Counted from the stretch's first letter, positions 52,484-61,201 are shown. The stretch: 64,000 nt of DNA from Streptomyces sp. DSM 110735 (GCF_016482685.1 NZ_JACYHF010000028.1:1-64000); one strand, 5' to 3'. The notes: a model not told the origin generated them from the sequence alone. Made by a program: numbers and translations.

Positions 52484-52660
52484 TCAGTTGTGTCCGAAGC
52501 GCTTGTTCTGCTTGCGGGCGTAGTCCGAGGCGCCGCCCGCGCCCTGCGCGGCGGGCTCGTGCGCCTCGGCGGCCTGCCGCTGCGAGTTCTCCGGGGCCTG
52601 CTCGGCCTGGGACGAGCGGTTCTTCGGGCCGGTCTGCTTGCGGTTCTTGTTCTTGGCCAT
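52484..52660 (-). CDS. Small basic hydrophilic protein, 58 residues
   Basis: A 58-residue ORF starting MAKNKNRKQTGPKNRSSQAE and ending SDYARKQNKRFGHN. It is rich in Lys, Asn, Gln and Arg, with no hydrophobic segment, so it is probably disordered and may bind nucleic acid. AGGAGG eight bases before the ATG is a strong ribosome-binding site, which is the main evidence that it is real. Its look is reminiscent of small acid-soluble-type or nucleoid-type proteins of Streptomyces, but I cannot name a family. Possible promoter elements lie in the A/T-richer 52700-52745 stretch, which also has CCGACAT/ATGTCGG arms. Confidence 0.75.
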   Translation of the reverse strand: MAKNKNRKQTGPKNRSSQAEQAPENSQRQAAEAHEPAAQGAGGASDYARKQNKRFGHN

Positions 52661-52876
52661 GGGGATCTGCCTCCTGAAGGGGGTCTAGGGGCCAGGGCCG
52701 ACATCAGATTCACATACGCTGACATCAATCGCATGTCGGATAATTACCGTCTGTGACAGGGGTGGTGGGGGCGCGGACGCCGGAAACGCCACGCCGAAGA
52801 TCGAGTTCGGGCCGTTAACCCCCGGGCGGTCGGGCAGACTCGAAGGAAGTCCGAAGCAAAACCTCCGGGGAAGAGG

Positions 52877-54118
52877 GTGAGTCGCGTGGACCGCTGCATC
52901 GTCCTGGTGGACGCCGGGTATCTGCTGGGTGCCGCCGCCAGCCTCCTCGCCGGTGAACCCTCGCGGTCCCGGATCACCGTCGACCACCCCGCGCTGATCC
53001 ACGCCCTGCGCGAGCGCGCCGAGGCGGAGACCGGGCGCCCGCTGCTGCGCATCTACTGGTTCGACGGCGCCCCCGACCGGGTCCCGCAGCCCGAGCACCG
53101 CAGACTCCGCGTGATGCCCCGCGTCACCGTCCGGCTCGGCGCCCTGACCCGTACCGACGGGCGCTGGGCGCAGAAGGGCGTCGACGCGGCCATGCACGCC
53201 GAGCTGACCGAGCTGGCCCGCAACCGCGCCTGCTCCGACATCGTCCTGGTCACCGGCGACGGCGATCTGCTGCCCGGCATGATGGCCGCCAAGGAGCACG
53301 GCGTCGCCGTCCACCTGTGGGCCGTGCAGGCCGCCGACGGCGACTACAACCAGTCCGAGGACCTGGTCGCCGAGGCCGACGAGCGGCGCGTCCTGGACCG
53401 TGCCTGGATCATCCAGGCCGTCCGCGCCAAGGAACTCACCGGCGTCTGCGCCACCCCGCCCCCGCCCCGCCCCGACATCGCCGCGATCCTCTCCGCCCCG
53501 CTGCCCGAGTCCGCGCTCGCCCCCGCCGGGGAACGCGCCGACGAGGAGACCGCCCACCCCCACCCGGCGTCGGGACCCGCCCGCAACGGCACCGAGGAGC
53601 GCCCCAGCACCACCAAGGGCGTCCCCACCCCCAAGGACCTCGCCGCGCTGCGCGCACCCGGCGCCGCCGCCCCGCACGCCGCGCAGCACCCCTCCAGCGC
53701 CACCCTGCGCTGGTCCTCCGACAAGGGCTGGGTGGACCGCCCCGGCACCCCCGCCGAGCCGCCCGAGGTCGCCGCCATGCCGACCCTCGCCCAGCTCACC
53801 ACCGCCGAGCAGCGCTGGGCGGACCGCGAGGAGGACATCACCACCGTCGGCGGCGACCCCTACGAGGTCGGCCAGGTCTTCGCCCGCCGCTGGATGTCCC
53901 GCCTCGGCGACCAGGGTCATCTGCACCGGCTGTCCGCGATGTACCCGCGCATCCCGCACCGCATCGACGGCGAGCTGCTGCGCTACGCCGCCCGCTTCGG
54001 TCTGCTCGCCCACAAGGACGACCAGATCGACGAGCACGACCGTTACGCCATCCGGGCGGGCTTCTGGCGGGAGTTCGACGTCCCCGCGGCGGCCACCGAC
54101 ACCCCGCCCGGGGAGTGA
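52877..54118 (+). CDS. NYN/PIN-like domain protein
   Basis: A 413-residue protein. The N-terminal NYN domain (about 5-180) has the metal-binding acidic residues of PIN-like nucleases: IVLVDAGYLLGAA, YWFDGAP, KGVDAAMHAELTELA, and IVLVTGDGDLLPGMMAAKEHG. A Pro/Ala-rich linker (about 195-300) is followed by a helical C-terminal domain (EVGQVFARRWMSRLGDQGHLHRL... YAARFGLLAHKDDQIDEHDRYAIRAGFW). An RNase role is plausible from the fold. GTG at 52877 with GAAGAGG upstream. CTGACA (52719) with TAATTA 16 bases later may be its promoter. Confidence 0.85.
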   Translation: MSRVDRCIVLVDAGYLLGAAASLLAGEPSRSRITVDHPALIHALRERAEAETGRPLLRIYWFDGAPDRVPQPEHRRLRVMPRVTVRLGALTRTDGRWAQKGVDAAMHAELTELARNRACSDIVLVTGDGDLLPGMMAAKEHGVAVHLWAVQAADGDYNQSEDLVAEADERRVLDRAWIIQAVRAKELTGVCATPPPPRPDIAAILSAPLPESALAPAGERADEETAHPHPASGPARNGTEERPSTTKGVPTPKDLAALRAPGAAAPHAAQHPSSATLRWSSDKGWVDRPGTPAEPPEVAAMPTLAQLTTAEQRWADREEDITTVGGDPYEVGQVFARRWMSRLGDQGHLHRLSAMYPRIPHRIDGELLRYAARFGLLAHKDDQIDEHDRYAIRAGFWREFDVPAAATDTPPGE

Positions 54119-54220
54119 CCAGGGGCTGAACCGGGACCGCGGCGGGGCGGAACCGGGGGATGCCGAGATGAGGTGCCCCAAAGACGAGTAAAGGGTCCGC
54201 ACCCCGTACGCTCCTCCCTT

Positions 54221-55234
54221 GTGAGTACGCGCGCGGGACAGGCACTTCGGTACGACGAAGCCGTACGCGTGCGCGGACTCAGCAAGACCTACCCGCCCGT
54301 CAAGGGACGGCGCGGAACCCCCGGCACGTCCGAGGTACGGGCCACCGACCAGGTGAACCTCCAGGTGCGCGGCGGCGAGGTCTTCGGGCTGCTCGGTCCG
54401 AACGGCGCCGGCAAGTCCACCCTCGTCCGCCAGCTCACCGGGCTGCTGCGCCCCGACTCCGGCAGCGTCGAGATCCTCGGCCACGACATCGTGCGCCACC
54501 CCGAGCGCGCCGCCCGCATCCTCGCCTACCTCGGCCAGGAGTCCTCCGCCCTGGACGAGCTGACCGTCGCCCTCGCCGTCGAGACCACCGCGCGGCTGCG
54601 CGGTCTGGACGCCCGGCAGGCGCGCGACGAGCGCGACGCCGTCCTGGACGAGCTGGAACTCGGTCCCCTCGCCGGACGCCCGCTGACCAGGCTGTCCGGC
54701 GGACAGCGGCGGCTCGCCTGCGTGGCCGCCGCGCTCGTCGGGGACCGCCCGCTGCTCGTGCTCGACGAGCCCACCACCGGCATGGACCCGGTGGCCCGGC
54801 GCGCGGTCTGGAGCGCTGTGGACCGGCGGCGCGCCGAGCGCGGCACGACCGTGCTGCTCGTCACCCACAACGTCATCGAGGCCGAGACCGTCCTCGACCG
54901 GGTCGCCGTCCTCGACCGGGGGCGGGTGATCGCCTGCGACACCCCCTCCGGACTCAAGGAACGCGTCTCCGGCGAGGTGCGGGTGGAACTGGTGTGGCGG
55001 GAGCGGGCGCCCCTGGAGGTGCCCGAGGTCGCCGTCCTGCGGGAGCGGGCCACCGAGTCCGGCCGCCGCTGGACGCTGCGGCTCGCCCCCGAGGAGGCGC
55101 GGGCAGCCGTCGCCACCGTCACCGGCGGCGCCGCGTTTGCCGCGCTGGACGACTTCACCCTCGCCACCCCGAGCCTGGAGGACGTCTACCTCGCGCTCGG
55201 CGGCGCGGCCCGGCAGGGGCTGGTGAGGGGATGA
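54221..55234 (+). CDS. ABC transporter ATP-binding protein
   Basis: A 337-residue ABC ATPase with all motifs intact: Walker A GPNGAGKST, signature LSGGQRRLA, Walker B LLVLDEPTTGMD, and the H-loop VTHN. A C-terminal extension (from about 265) resembles the DUF4162-like end of DrrA/NatA exporters. The GTG at 54221 is preferred: TACGCT (54207-54212) lies eight bases upstream, the layout of a leaderless transcript. An earlier ATG in frame (54173) lacks a ribosome-binding site. It ends in ATGA, the start of a 42-codon ORF that leads to the permease gene, so ATPase and permease are coupled. Confidence 0.9.
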   Translation: MSTRAGQALRYDEAVRVRGLSKTYPPVKGRRGTPGTSEVRATDQVNLQVRGGEVFGLLGPNGAGKSTLVRQLTGLLRPDSGSVEILGHDIVRHPERAARILAYLGQESSALDELTVALAVETTARLRGLDARQARDERDAVLDELELGPLAGRPLTRLSGGQRRLACVAAALVGDRPLLVLDEPTTGMDPVARRAVWSAVDRRRAERGTTVLLVTHNVIEAETVLDRVAVLDRGRVIACDTPSGLKERVSGEVRVELVWRERAPLEVPEVAVLRERATESGRRWTLRLAPEEARAAVATVTGGAAFAALDDFTLATPSLEDVYLALGGAARQGLVRG

Positions 55235-55359
55235 GCAAGGGGCTCGCCGTACCCGCGCTGAGCGCGGCACCCGCCGTGTCCGTATGGTCCCAGTGGACGC
55301 CGTGGTCCCTGGCAGACGGCGCCCCCGCCGCCGTCGGGAAGAGGAGCAGCTCGTCGTGA
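55231..55359 (+). CDS. 42-residue linking ORF between ABC ATPase and permease
   Basis: ATG at 55231 overlaps the ATPase stop (ATGA), and its TGA at 55357-55359 overlaps the permease GTG (GTGA). The peptide is MSKGLAVPALSAAPAVSVWS..., with three tryptophans and a Ser run at the end. Perfect overlaps on both sides suggest either a real small protein or a translational bridge that carries ribosomes from one gene to the next. It could also be a relic of a longer permease N-terminus. Coding status is uncertain. Confidence 0.4.
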   Translation: MSKGLAVPALSAAPAVSVWSQWTPWSLADGAPAAVGKRSSSS

Positions 55360-56177
55360 GTGTCGTATCCGCGGAGGTCGCCACCGGTGCCGTGCGGACC
55401 GTGCCCGAGCAGGCCCGGCGCGCGGTCGAACTGGGCCCGCCCGCGCGGTTCGGGCCGTCGCTGGCCGCCGTCTACCGGGCGCAGCTCTCCCGCGCCCGGG
55501 TGGCGCGCATCCCGCTGCTGTTCGTGGCCGTCTTCCAGTCCGTCGGCATCGCCGTGATGATGCGCGGGGTCGTCGACGGCGGTCCCGAGGCGTGGTCGGT
55601 GGTGGCCGGGTCCTCCGTGCTGGTCGTCGCCTACGTGGCGCTGAACCTGCTCTCGCAGTACTTCGGCCAGTTGCGCGCGAGCGGCGGACTCGACCACTAC
55701 GCCACCCTGCCGGTGCCGCCCGCCGCCGTGGTGCTGGGCGCGGCGGCGGCGTACGCCTCCTTCACCGTGCCCGGCACCCTGGTCACCGCGCTGTTCGGCT
55801 GCGCGCTGTTCGGGCTGCCGGTGTCCAACCTGTGGGTGCTGCTGGCGGTGATCCCGCTCGCCGGGGCAGCCCTGTCCGGTGTCGGCGCCGCCTGCGGACT
55901 GCTCGCCCCGCGCCCCGAACTGGCCACCCTGCTCGGCCAGCTCGGCATGTCGGCGGCGCTGCTGCTCGGTGTGCTGCCCGCCGACCGGATGCCGGGGATC
56001 GTCCGCCTCGCCCGCGACCTGCTGCCCTCGACCTACGGCGTCGAGGCGTACGCCCGCACCTTCGGTCCGCACCCCGACTGGGCCGTGGTCCTCGCTGACC
56101 TGGGGGTGTGCGCGGGCGTCGGCGTGATCTCGCTGGCGGTGGCCACCCGCGCCTATCGCCGAGCCGCCGTCCGGTGA
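55356..56177 (+). CDS. ABC-2-type transporter permease
   Basis: A 273-residue membrane protein with about six helices: IPLLFVAVFQSVGIAVMM, VVAGSSVLVVAYVALNLL, VVLGAAAAYASFTVPGTLVTALFG, LWVLLAVIPLAGAALSGVGAACGLL, ATLLGQLGMSAALLLGVLP and ADLGVCAGVGVISLAV. This is the ABC-2 permease pattern. GTG at 55356 has GAGGAG nine bases upstream; an in-frame ATG at 55284 is less likely. With the upstream ATPase it forms an exporter of the DrrAB/NatAB type. The substrate is unknown. Confidence 0.85.
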   Translation: MSVVSAEVATGAVRTVPEQARRAVELGPPARFGPSLAAVYRAQLSRARVARIPLLFVAVFQSVGIAVMMRGVVDGGPEAWSVVAGSSVLVVAYVALNLLSQYFGQLRASGGLDHYATLPVPPAAVVLGAAAAYASFTVPGTLVTALFGCALFGLPVSNLWVLLAVIPLAGAALSGVGAACGLLAPRPELATLLGQLGMSAALLLGVLPADRMPGIVRLARDLLPSTYGVEAYARTFGPHPDWAVVLADLGVCAGVGVISLAVATRAYRRAAVR

Positions 56178-56211
56178 CGCGGCCCACAGCACGACCTGGC
56201 ACGATGTCAGG

Positions 56212-56877
56212 GTGACCGCACCGCTGACTCCCCCTCCGCCGCCGCACGAAGACTCCGCGCACCCGGTCCGGCAGGGACCGCCCGACGGTGAGCCGGCCGC
56301 GGAACGGTACGAACAGGACGGCCCCGGAATGAAGACCGAAGTGCGGGAGGCCGCCGTGATCGCGGCGGTGGTGGCGCTGAGCGGGGTGCTGCTCGGCGTG
56401 CTGTGGTGGCAGCTCGCCCCGCACGTGCCGCTCGTCGGCGACTCGGCGGACCACAGTTGGGTGGTGTACCTCAAGGACAGCGAGGGCGAGCAGGCGGTCG
56501 GGGTGGACGGCACGTTCACCCTGCTGGGTCTCGCCTTCGGCGTTCTCAGCGCGCTCGGCGTGTTCCTGGTGCGCCGTCGCGGGGGCGTGCCGCTCGCGGT
56601 CGGTCTCGGGGTCGGCGGGCTGCTGGCCTCGCTGGTGGCCTGGCGGCTCGGGGTGTGGCTCGGACCCGCCGAGGACGTCATCGCCCGCGCGAAGGCGGTC
56701 GGCGCCGGGGTCACCTTCGCGGCGCCGCTGCGCCTGGGCGCCAAGGGCGCGCTGCTCGCCTGGCCGTTCGCCGCGCTCCTGGTCCATCTGGGGCTGACGG
56801 CGCTCTTCGGTCCCCGCGACCCGGAGGAGCACGAGGACTACGTCCCGGGCGAGTACGGCCCGCCGCCGCAGCAGTAG
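56212..56877 (+). CDS. DUF2567-like membrane protein
   Basis: A 221-residue protein resembling actinobacterial DUF2567. A Pro-rich cytoplasmic N-terminus (1-45) is followed by a helix at about 47-70 (VIAAVVALSGVLLGVLWWQLAP), an external loop with WVVYLKDSEGEQAVGVDGTF, and helices near 100-117, 122-142 and 178-200. The tail is acidic (DPEEHEDYVPGEYG). GTG at 56212 is preceded by CACGAT with six bases between, consistent with a leaderless start. Function unknown. Confidence 0.75.
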   Translation: MTAPLTPPPPPHEDSAHPVRQGPPDGEPAAERYEQDGPGMKTEVREAAVIAAVVALSGVLLGVLWWQLAPHVPLVGDSADHSWVVYLKDSEGEQAVGVDGTFTLLGLAFGVLSALGVFLVRRRGGVPLAVGLGVGGLLASLVAWRLGVWLGPAEDVIARAKAVGAGVTFAAPLRLGAKGALLAWPFAALLVHLGLTALFGPRDPEEHEDYVPGEYGPPPQQ

Positions 56878-56911
56878 GTCAGCCGCCCCGGCAGAAGCTC
56901 AAGTGCGTTCC

Positions 56912-56934
56912 GAGGGCCCCGATCCGGGGCCCTC
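56912..56934. terminator. Bidirectional terminator
   Basis: GAGGGCCCCG (56912-56921), loop ATC, CGGGGCCCTC (56925-56934), extended by TGCGT/ACGCA flanks after a 3-base bulge. It separates the convergent DUF2567-like and ybaK genes. Confidence 0.85.
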
Positions 56935-56951
56935 ACGCATGTCCGCCGCCC

Positions 56952-57452
56952 TTACGCGCGGGCGATCGGCGCCAGCACCGCCGAGGTCAGCTCTGCCAGC
57001 GCCTTGGGCGCCAGCTCGACCTCCAGACCCCGGCGGCCCGCCGAGACGCAGATCGTGGTGTGGTCCTCCGCCGAGGCGTCCAGGACCGTGGGCAGGCGCT
57101 TGCGCTGGCCGAGCGGGGAGATGCCGCCCCGGACATAGCCGGTCGTGCGCTCCGCGAGCGCCGGGTCGGCCATCGCGGCCCGCTTGCCGCCCACCGCCGA
57201 CGCCAGCGCCTTGAGGTCGAGCGAGCCGGAGACGGGGACCACCGCCACCGTCAGCGCGCCGTCCACCTCGGCCACCAGCGTCTTGAAGACGCGCTCGGGG
57301 GAGACGCCCATCGCCTCGGCCGCCTCCTCGCCGTAGGAGGGGTGGGACGGGTCGTGGTTGTAGGAGTGGACCGTGTGTTCCACACCGGCGGAGGTGAGCG
57401 CCACCGTCGCCGGGGTTCCGCCGGACTGCTGCTTCTTGGACTTCTTCGCCAT
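56952..57452 (-). CDS. ybaK: YbaK-family Cys-tRNA(Pro)/Cys-tRNA(Cys) deacylase
   Basis: A 166-residue YbaK/EbsC-type protein that hydrolyses misacylated Cys-tRNA(Pro) in trans. The family landmarks are present: VFKTLVAEVDGALTVAVVPVSGSLDLKALASAVGGKRAAMAD (including the conserved Lys of VFKT), GYVRGGISPLGQRKRLPTVLD, and ICVSAGRRGLEVELAP. ATG at 57452 opens MAKKSKKQQSGG. It lies 24 bases downstream of the LON-domain gene, on the same strand, and may be co-transcribed with it. Confidence 0.93.
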   Translation of the reverse strand: MAKKSKKQQSGGTPATVALTSAGVEHTVHSYNHDPSHPSYGEEAAEAMGVSPERVFKTLVAEVDGALTVAVVPVSGSLDLKALASAVGGKRAAMADPALAERTTGYVRGGISPLGQRKRLPTVLDASAEDHTTICVSAGRRGLEVELAPKALAELTSAVLAPIARA

Positions 57453-57476
57453 CGGGGGTGTGTGCCTCGGTTCGGG

Positions 57477-58214
57477 TCAGTTCAGGCTGGTGCGCGCCCG
57501 GGTCAGTTCGAACGCGGGCAGCGACGGCAGGCTACGGATGATGGCGGTCTCCGAGCGAAGGAGTTTCAGCTCGTCGCGCAGCCGGGAGGCGGTGTCCGGT
57601 GCCTGGAGGAGGCGCTGCTTGGTCGGGGTGTCCAGGACCATGGCCGCCGCGACCAGGTAGGAGGCGACGCCCGGGTCGTCGGGCAGCTCCGCGTCGGACA
57701 GCGAGTGCTCGGCGGCGCCCGCAAGGCGCTTCTGGTAGCGCCGGAAGGAGTCGAGGACGCCCTCCGCGAGCGCGCCCGCCTCGTCGCCGGGCTCCTCGGT
57801 CAGCTCCTCGACCTCGACGGTGAGGAAGGCGCCCGTGGTGTCCACCGAAAGCAGCCGCACCCGCCGGGTGCCGGTCGCCAGCACCTCGAAGGTGCCGTTC
57901 TCCCGCTCCCTTATGGTCGCCGCGTCCGCCACACAGCCGATCCGGTGCACCGCCTTGAGCGGGTCGGGACCGAAGCCCGCGGCCGGGCCCTGGTCGGGCA
58001 GCGCGGTCGGATCAGGCATCCCCGGGGCGCTCGGCGCCACCTCGTGGCCGTCCCGGATGGCGGCGACGACGAACCGGCGCGGCTCCTCCTCCGGGGTCTT
58101 CAGCAGCTCGCGCATCATGGCGCGATACCGCTCCTCGAAGACGGTCAGCGGCAGCACGAGACCCGGGAACAGCACCGTGTTCAGCGGGAAGAGAGGCAGG
58201 CGGGCGGTGGTCAC
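57477..58214 (-). CDS. LON substrate-binding domain protein
   Basis: A 245-residue protein consisting only of a Lon N-terminal (PUA-like plus helical) domain: RLPLFPLNTVLFPGLVLPLTVFEERYRAMM at the start, IGCVADAATIRERENGTFEVLATGTRRVRLL, then a helical bundle (SYLVAAAMVLDTPTKQRLLQAPDTASRLRDELKLL). It lacks the ATPase and protease of Lon, so it is not a protease by itself. It may bind substrates or ring systems; the function is unproven. GTG start at 58214, 11 bases after the upstream unknown gene ends. Confidence 0.88.
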   Translation of the reverse strand: MTTARLPLFPLNTVLFPGLVLPLTVFEERYRAMMRELLKTPEEEPRRFVVAAIRDGHEVAPSAPGMPDPTALPDQGPAAGFGPDPLKAVHRIGCVADAATIRERENGTFEVLATGTRRVRLLSVDTTGAFLTVEVEELTEEPGDEAGALAEGVLDSFRRYQKRLAGAAEHSLSDAELPDDPGVASYLVAAAMVLDTPTKQRLLQAPDTASRLRDELKLLRSETAIIRSLPSLPAFELTRARTSLN

Positions 58215-58225
58215 GACGCCCCAGC

Positions 58226-59278
58226 CTAATGGTCATGGCCGCCACTGGACCCCTGGCGGCCACCGTCCGGCCGCCGGGGTGTCGGGATCAGCCCCGTGAG
58301 CGCGGTGCCCGCACCCCCCGCGAGCAGCGCCTCGCGCACCCGCAGGAAGTGCCCGAGCGGGTCGTCGGAGACCAGCGTCCAGGGGAAGGAGGTGGCGTAC
58401 GGGCCGATCAGGGCGGCCTGTTCGCGGGCGTCGTCCCAGCGCTCCAGGCGCAGCAGCACGTAGAGCAGCTTGTTGCGGACCTCGGCGGGCCACGGGTCGG
58501 CCGCCGGGAGACGCCCGGAGAGGTCCGCCGCGCGGTCGGCGGCCGCGTCGAGGCGGGTCCTGCCCACCTCGGGGCCGCACAGGTCCGTCAGATAGCCGAA
58601 GGCGGCCCGCACGGGCAGCGCCTGCACGAGGGAGTCCGCGGGCGCGTCCTGCGCGGCGCGCTCGGCGAAGTCGAAGCACTCGCCGTGCGAGCCGTGCCAG
58701 AAGGTGCCGAGATAGCGCAGTGCGGCGACATGGCAGCCGTAGTGGTGCGGGGCACGGCGTACGGCCGCCTCCCACAGCTCCTCGAAGTAGCGGTGGCCCG
58801 CCTTCGAGCCGCGCGCGTGGTCCAGCGCGATCCGCCAGGGCACCGGGTCGCGGTCGTCGGCGCGGGCGGCGGCGGTGATCAGCGGGCTCACCGCGCGCAG
58901 CAGCTCGGCCCGGGCGGGGGAGTACCAGACGCGGTCCACCGCGAGCTGGGCGGCCACGAGCAGCGCGCCCGGGTCGTCGGGGGCTGCCGCGCGCCACGCG
59001 TCGAACCACTCCGGGCGCGCGTGGGCGAAGGCGGCCAGGCGCCGCGCGTAGCCGTCCCGGTCCTCCCAGCGCCCCGCCGCGCGGGTGGCGGCGAGGAGGG
59101 CGGCGGCGGGTGCGTACTCACCGCGCGCGGCGGCGACGAGCACGGGGGAGAGACGGTCGTCCGGCGCGTCGAGGACGGCGTCGTCGGCGGCCGGGGTGGG
59201 GCCGACCGGGCGCGCGGCGCGTCGTGTCATCCGGGTGGGGCGGAGGAACGCGGGCAGTGGAACCATGGTGTCGACCAT
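58226..59278 (-). CDS. Uncharacterised helical (TPR-like) protein
   Basis: A 350-residue soluble protein built of Ala/Leu/Arg-rich helical pairs with many aromatic residues: WFDAWRAAAPDDPGALLVAAQLAVDRVWYSPARAELL, RIALDHARGSKAGHRYFEELWEAAVRRAPHHYGCHVAALRYLGTFWHGSHGECFDFAERA. This spacing resembles TPR/Sel1-like repeats. I do not recognise a named family. ATG at 59278 (MVDTMVPLPAFL) is the first reasonable start; ATG at 59266 is possible. It heads a minus-strand group with the LON and ybaK genes. Function unknown. Confidence 0.7.
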   Translation of the reverse strand: MVDTMVPLPAFLRPTRMTRRAARPVGPTPAADDAVLDAPDDRLSPVLVAAARGEYAPAAALLAATRAAGRWEDRDGYARRLAAFAHARPEWFDAWRAAAPDDPGALLVAAQLAVDRVWYSPARAELLRAVSPLITAAARADDRDPVPWRIALDHARGSKAGHRYFEELWEAAVRRAPHHYGCHVAALRYLGTFWHGSHGECFDFAERAAQDAPADSLVQALPVRAAFGYLTDLCGPEVGRTRLDAAADRAADLSGRLPAADPWPAEVRNKLLYVLLRLERWDDAREQAALIGPYATSFPWTLVSDDPLGHFLRVREALLAGGAGTALTGLIPTPRRPDGGRQGSSGGHDH

Positions 59279-59445
59279 TGAAAGTCCGCAGGTCGCGGCT
59301 GCGCCAGAGGGTTGGGGCAAGTCGTGGAAGGTTGTATCACGTCAGGTCAAGAACCGGTAAAAAGGTGACTTCTGCGGTCTTGTCCGGAGCCCGCTGAAAT
59401 GTCGGTTCCCCTCACGCGCCCCACCCGCCTCCGCCGTACCGCCGC

Positions 59446-61023
59446 TCACCCCCGGCGCAGCAACCGCGTCGCCCCCGCAGCCACCGCCGTCGCCAGCACC
59501 CAGCCCAGCAGGATCAGCGCCGCCGCGAGCCACGGCCAGCCCCCGCGCAGCCGCCACTGGCCCGCCATCCCGAGGTCCACCACCGGCAGCAGCAGATCCA
59601 GGGTGAACAGGGCAGGGCTCCAGGCGGGATGCGCGTCCGGGTCCATCGGATGGTGCCCGGCGTGCCGGAACGCCAGCGTGCCCGCCGCCCACAGCACCGC
59701 CATCCACACCGCCGCCCGCCCCGGCCGGTAGCCGTACGCCACCGCCCAGTCCTGCGCGTAGCCCCAGAGCTTGGCCGCCAGCGGCAGCGTCTCGCGGCGC
59801 CTGCGCTGCTTGGCCAGCAGCACCTCGCGGGCGTCCTCGTCCTCCCCGGCCGCCCGCAGCACCGCCGCAAGACGCTCGTACGGCTCCGGGTGGTACTCGG
59901 CGGTCGCCGCCGCCACCCAGTCCAGGCGCCGGGTCAGCGGGAACGGTCCCCTCGGCACCAGGTTCTCGTACGCGAAACCGCCCATCTGGAGGTTGCCCGG
60001 CTCCGGCCAGCTCCCCGCGTGGTCCACCAGGTTCACGATCCGGGCGCCCGAGAGCACCACGCGCCCGCGCGACAAACGGTCCCCGAGGAAACGCAGCTCG
60101 GGCGTCTGCACCCGGCGCAGCGACACCTCCTGGTCGTCACCGAGCACGAACCGCGCCCGCTCCAGGTCCACCGCGTCCCCGAACCGCCCGTCGTCCAGAC
60201 GCACCCCGCCCCGGCACTCGAAGGACTGCACCCGGGTCCCGCGCGCGGGCGTGGTCCCGCTCAGCAGCGGGCTGCCCACCCCGGCCGGGGTCATGTACAG
60301 CGTGCGGCCCACCGTGAGCTGCGGGGCGTTCAGCGCGCGCCGCGCGTACGGATTGACCAGCCGTGCCCCGCGCAGGCTCAGCGACACCCCGACCGTCGCG
60401 CCGCGCAGGCTCAGCTCGCCGTACGACTCCAGCATCTCCGCCTGGAGGTCCTGGCCCACGCTGATGCCGTCCCCGGCGAGGGAGCGCCCGCTGCGGTCCC
60501 GGTGCGCGACCGCCTGGTTGAGCAGCAGATCGGTGCCGATCTGGGCGTCGGTCAGCCGCAGCCCCTCGCGGAAGCGGCAGCGCGGCAGATGGAGGTCGCC
60601 CTCGGTGTGCACCCGGGCAGCCTCCAGGCGCGGCACCGCGCAGTCCACCAGGCGCAGCGTCGTGAAGTGCGCCTCCGGCATCCGGACCTCGTCGTCGAAA
60701 CGGCAGCCGCGCAGCTCCACGTACGGCGTGATCGTGCCGCCCGCCACCTCCAGCGTGCCGGTGATCCGCACCCCGGACAGCTTCAGCGCGGACACCCGCC
60801 CCGCGAGCGCCGGTGGCCCGTCCAGCAGCAGCCAGGACACGATCCGCGCCCGCACACTGCGCCCAGGACCCCACACATAGTCGCCGTGCGGATCGTCCAC
60901 GGCGGCGTCCCCGCAGGTCAGGTCGTACAAACTGCCGTCACGGAACGCCTGCCACATGCCCGCCTCGGCGGGGGTCAGGTCCTCCGGCAGGCTCACCGTG
61001 CCCTGTCCGGACCCATCGGTCAC
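59446..61023 (-). CDS. Beta-helix-like protein with C-terminal membrane helices
   Basis: A 525-residue protein. Most of it (about 50-390) is made of short repeating strands (LKLSGVRITGTLEVAGG, VELRGCRFDDEVRMPEAHFTTLRLVDCAVPRLEAARV, LSLRGATVGVSLSLRGARLV), resembling pentapeptide-like or right-handed beta-helix repeats. The C-terminus has two to three membrane helices (about 440-458, 485-500, 505-520). Similar Streptomyces proteins are sometimes called membrane-associated oxidoreductases, but I see no redox site. GTG at 61023 follows AGAGGGGG; GTGs further up are possible. It is divergent from hisD. Confidence 0.7.
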   Translation of the reverse strand: MTDGSGQGTVSLPEDLTPAEAGMWQAFRDGSLYDLTCGDAAVDDPHGDYVWGPGRSVRARIVSWLLLDGPPALAGRVSALKLSGVRITGTLEVAGGTITPYVELRGCRFDDEVRMPEAHFTTLRLVDCAVPRLEAARVHTEGDLHLPRCRFREGLRLTDAQIGTDLLLNQAVAHRDRSGRSLAGDGISVGQDLQAEMLESYGELSLRGATVGVSLSLRGARLVNPYARRALNAPQLTVGRTLYMTPAGVGSPLLSGTTPARGTRVQSFECRGGVRLDDGRFGDAVDLERARFVLGDDQEVSLRRVQTPELRFLGDRLSRGRVVLSGARIVNLVDHAGSWPEPGNLQMGGFAYENLVPRGPFPLTRRLDWVAAATAEYHPEPYERLAAVLRAAGEDEDAREVLLAKQRRRRETLPLAAKLWGYAQDWAVAYGYRPGRAAVWMAVLWAAGTLAFRHAGHHPMDPDAHPAWSPALFTLDLLLPVVDLGMAGQWRLRGGWPWLAAALILLGWVLATAVAAGATRLLRRG

Positions 61024-61142
61024 AGCGGCCCCCTCTTCGTCCTCGGCCACCCGTACGCCGCTGATGCCCGCCCGGTGACCTCCGCAACACACCACGTGAC
61101 GACGTTCCGGCCACGCTCTGTACCCTCCGTTGTCCCACGAGT

Positions 61143-61161
61143 CGTATCAGCCACTGATACG
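61143..61161. promoter_or_regulatory. 19-bp palindromic operator between divergent genes
   Basis: CGTATCAG (61143-61150), centre CCA, CTGATACG (61154-61161) form a perfect inverted repeat about 40 bases upstream of hisD and 120 upstream of the divergent membrane protein. It lies just upstream of the putative hisD -10 (GAGAAT, 61189-61194), so a bound regulator could act on hisD. The cognate regulator is unknown to me. Confidence 0.6.
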
Positions 61162-61201
61162 CGCGGACGGCCCGCTGCGGCGGTCTGAGAGAATTGGGAC
61201 T

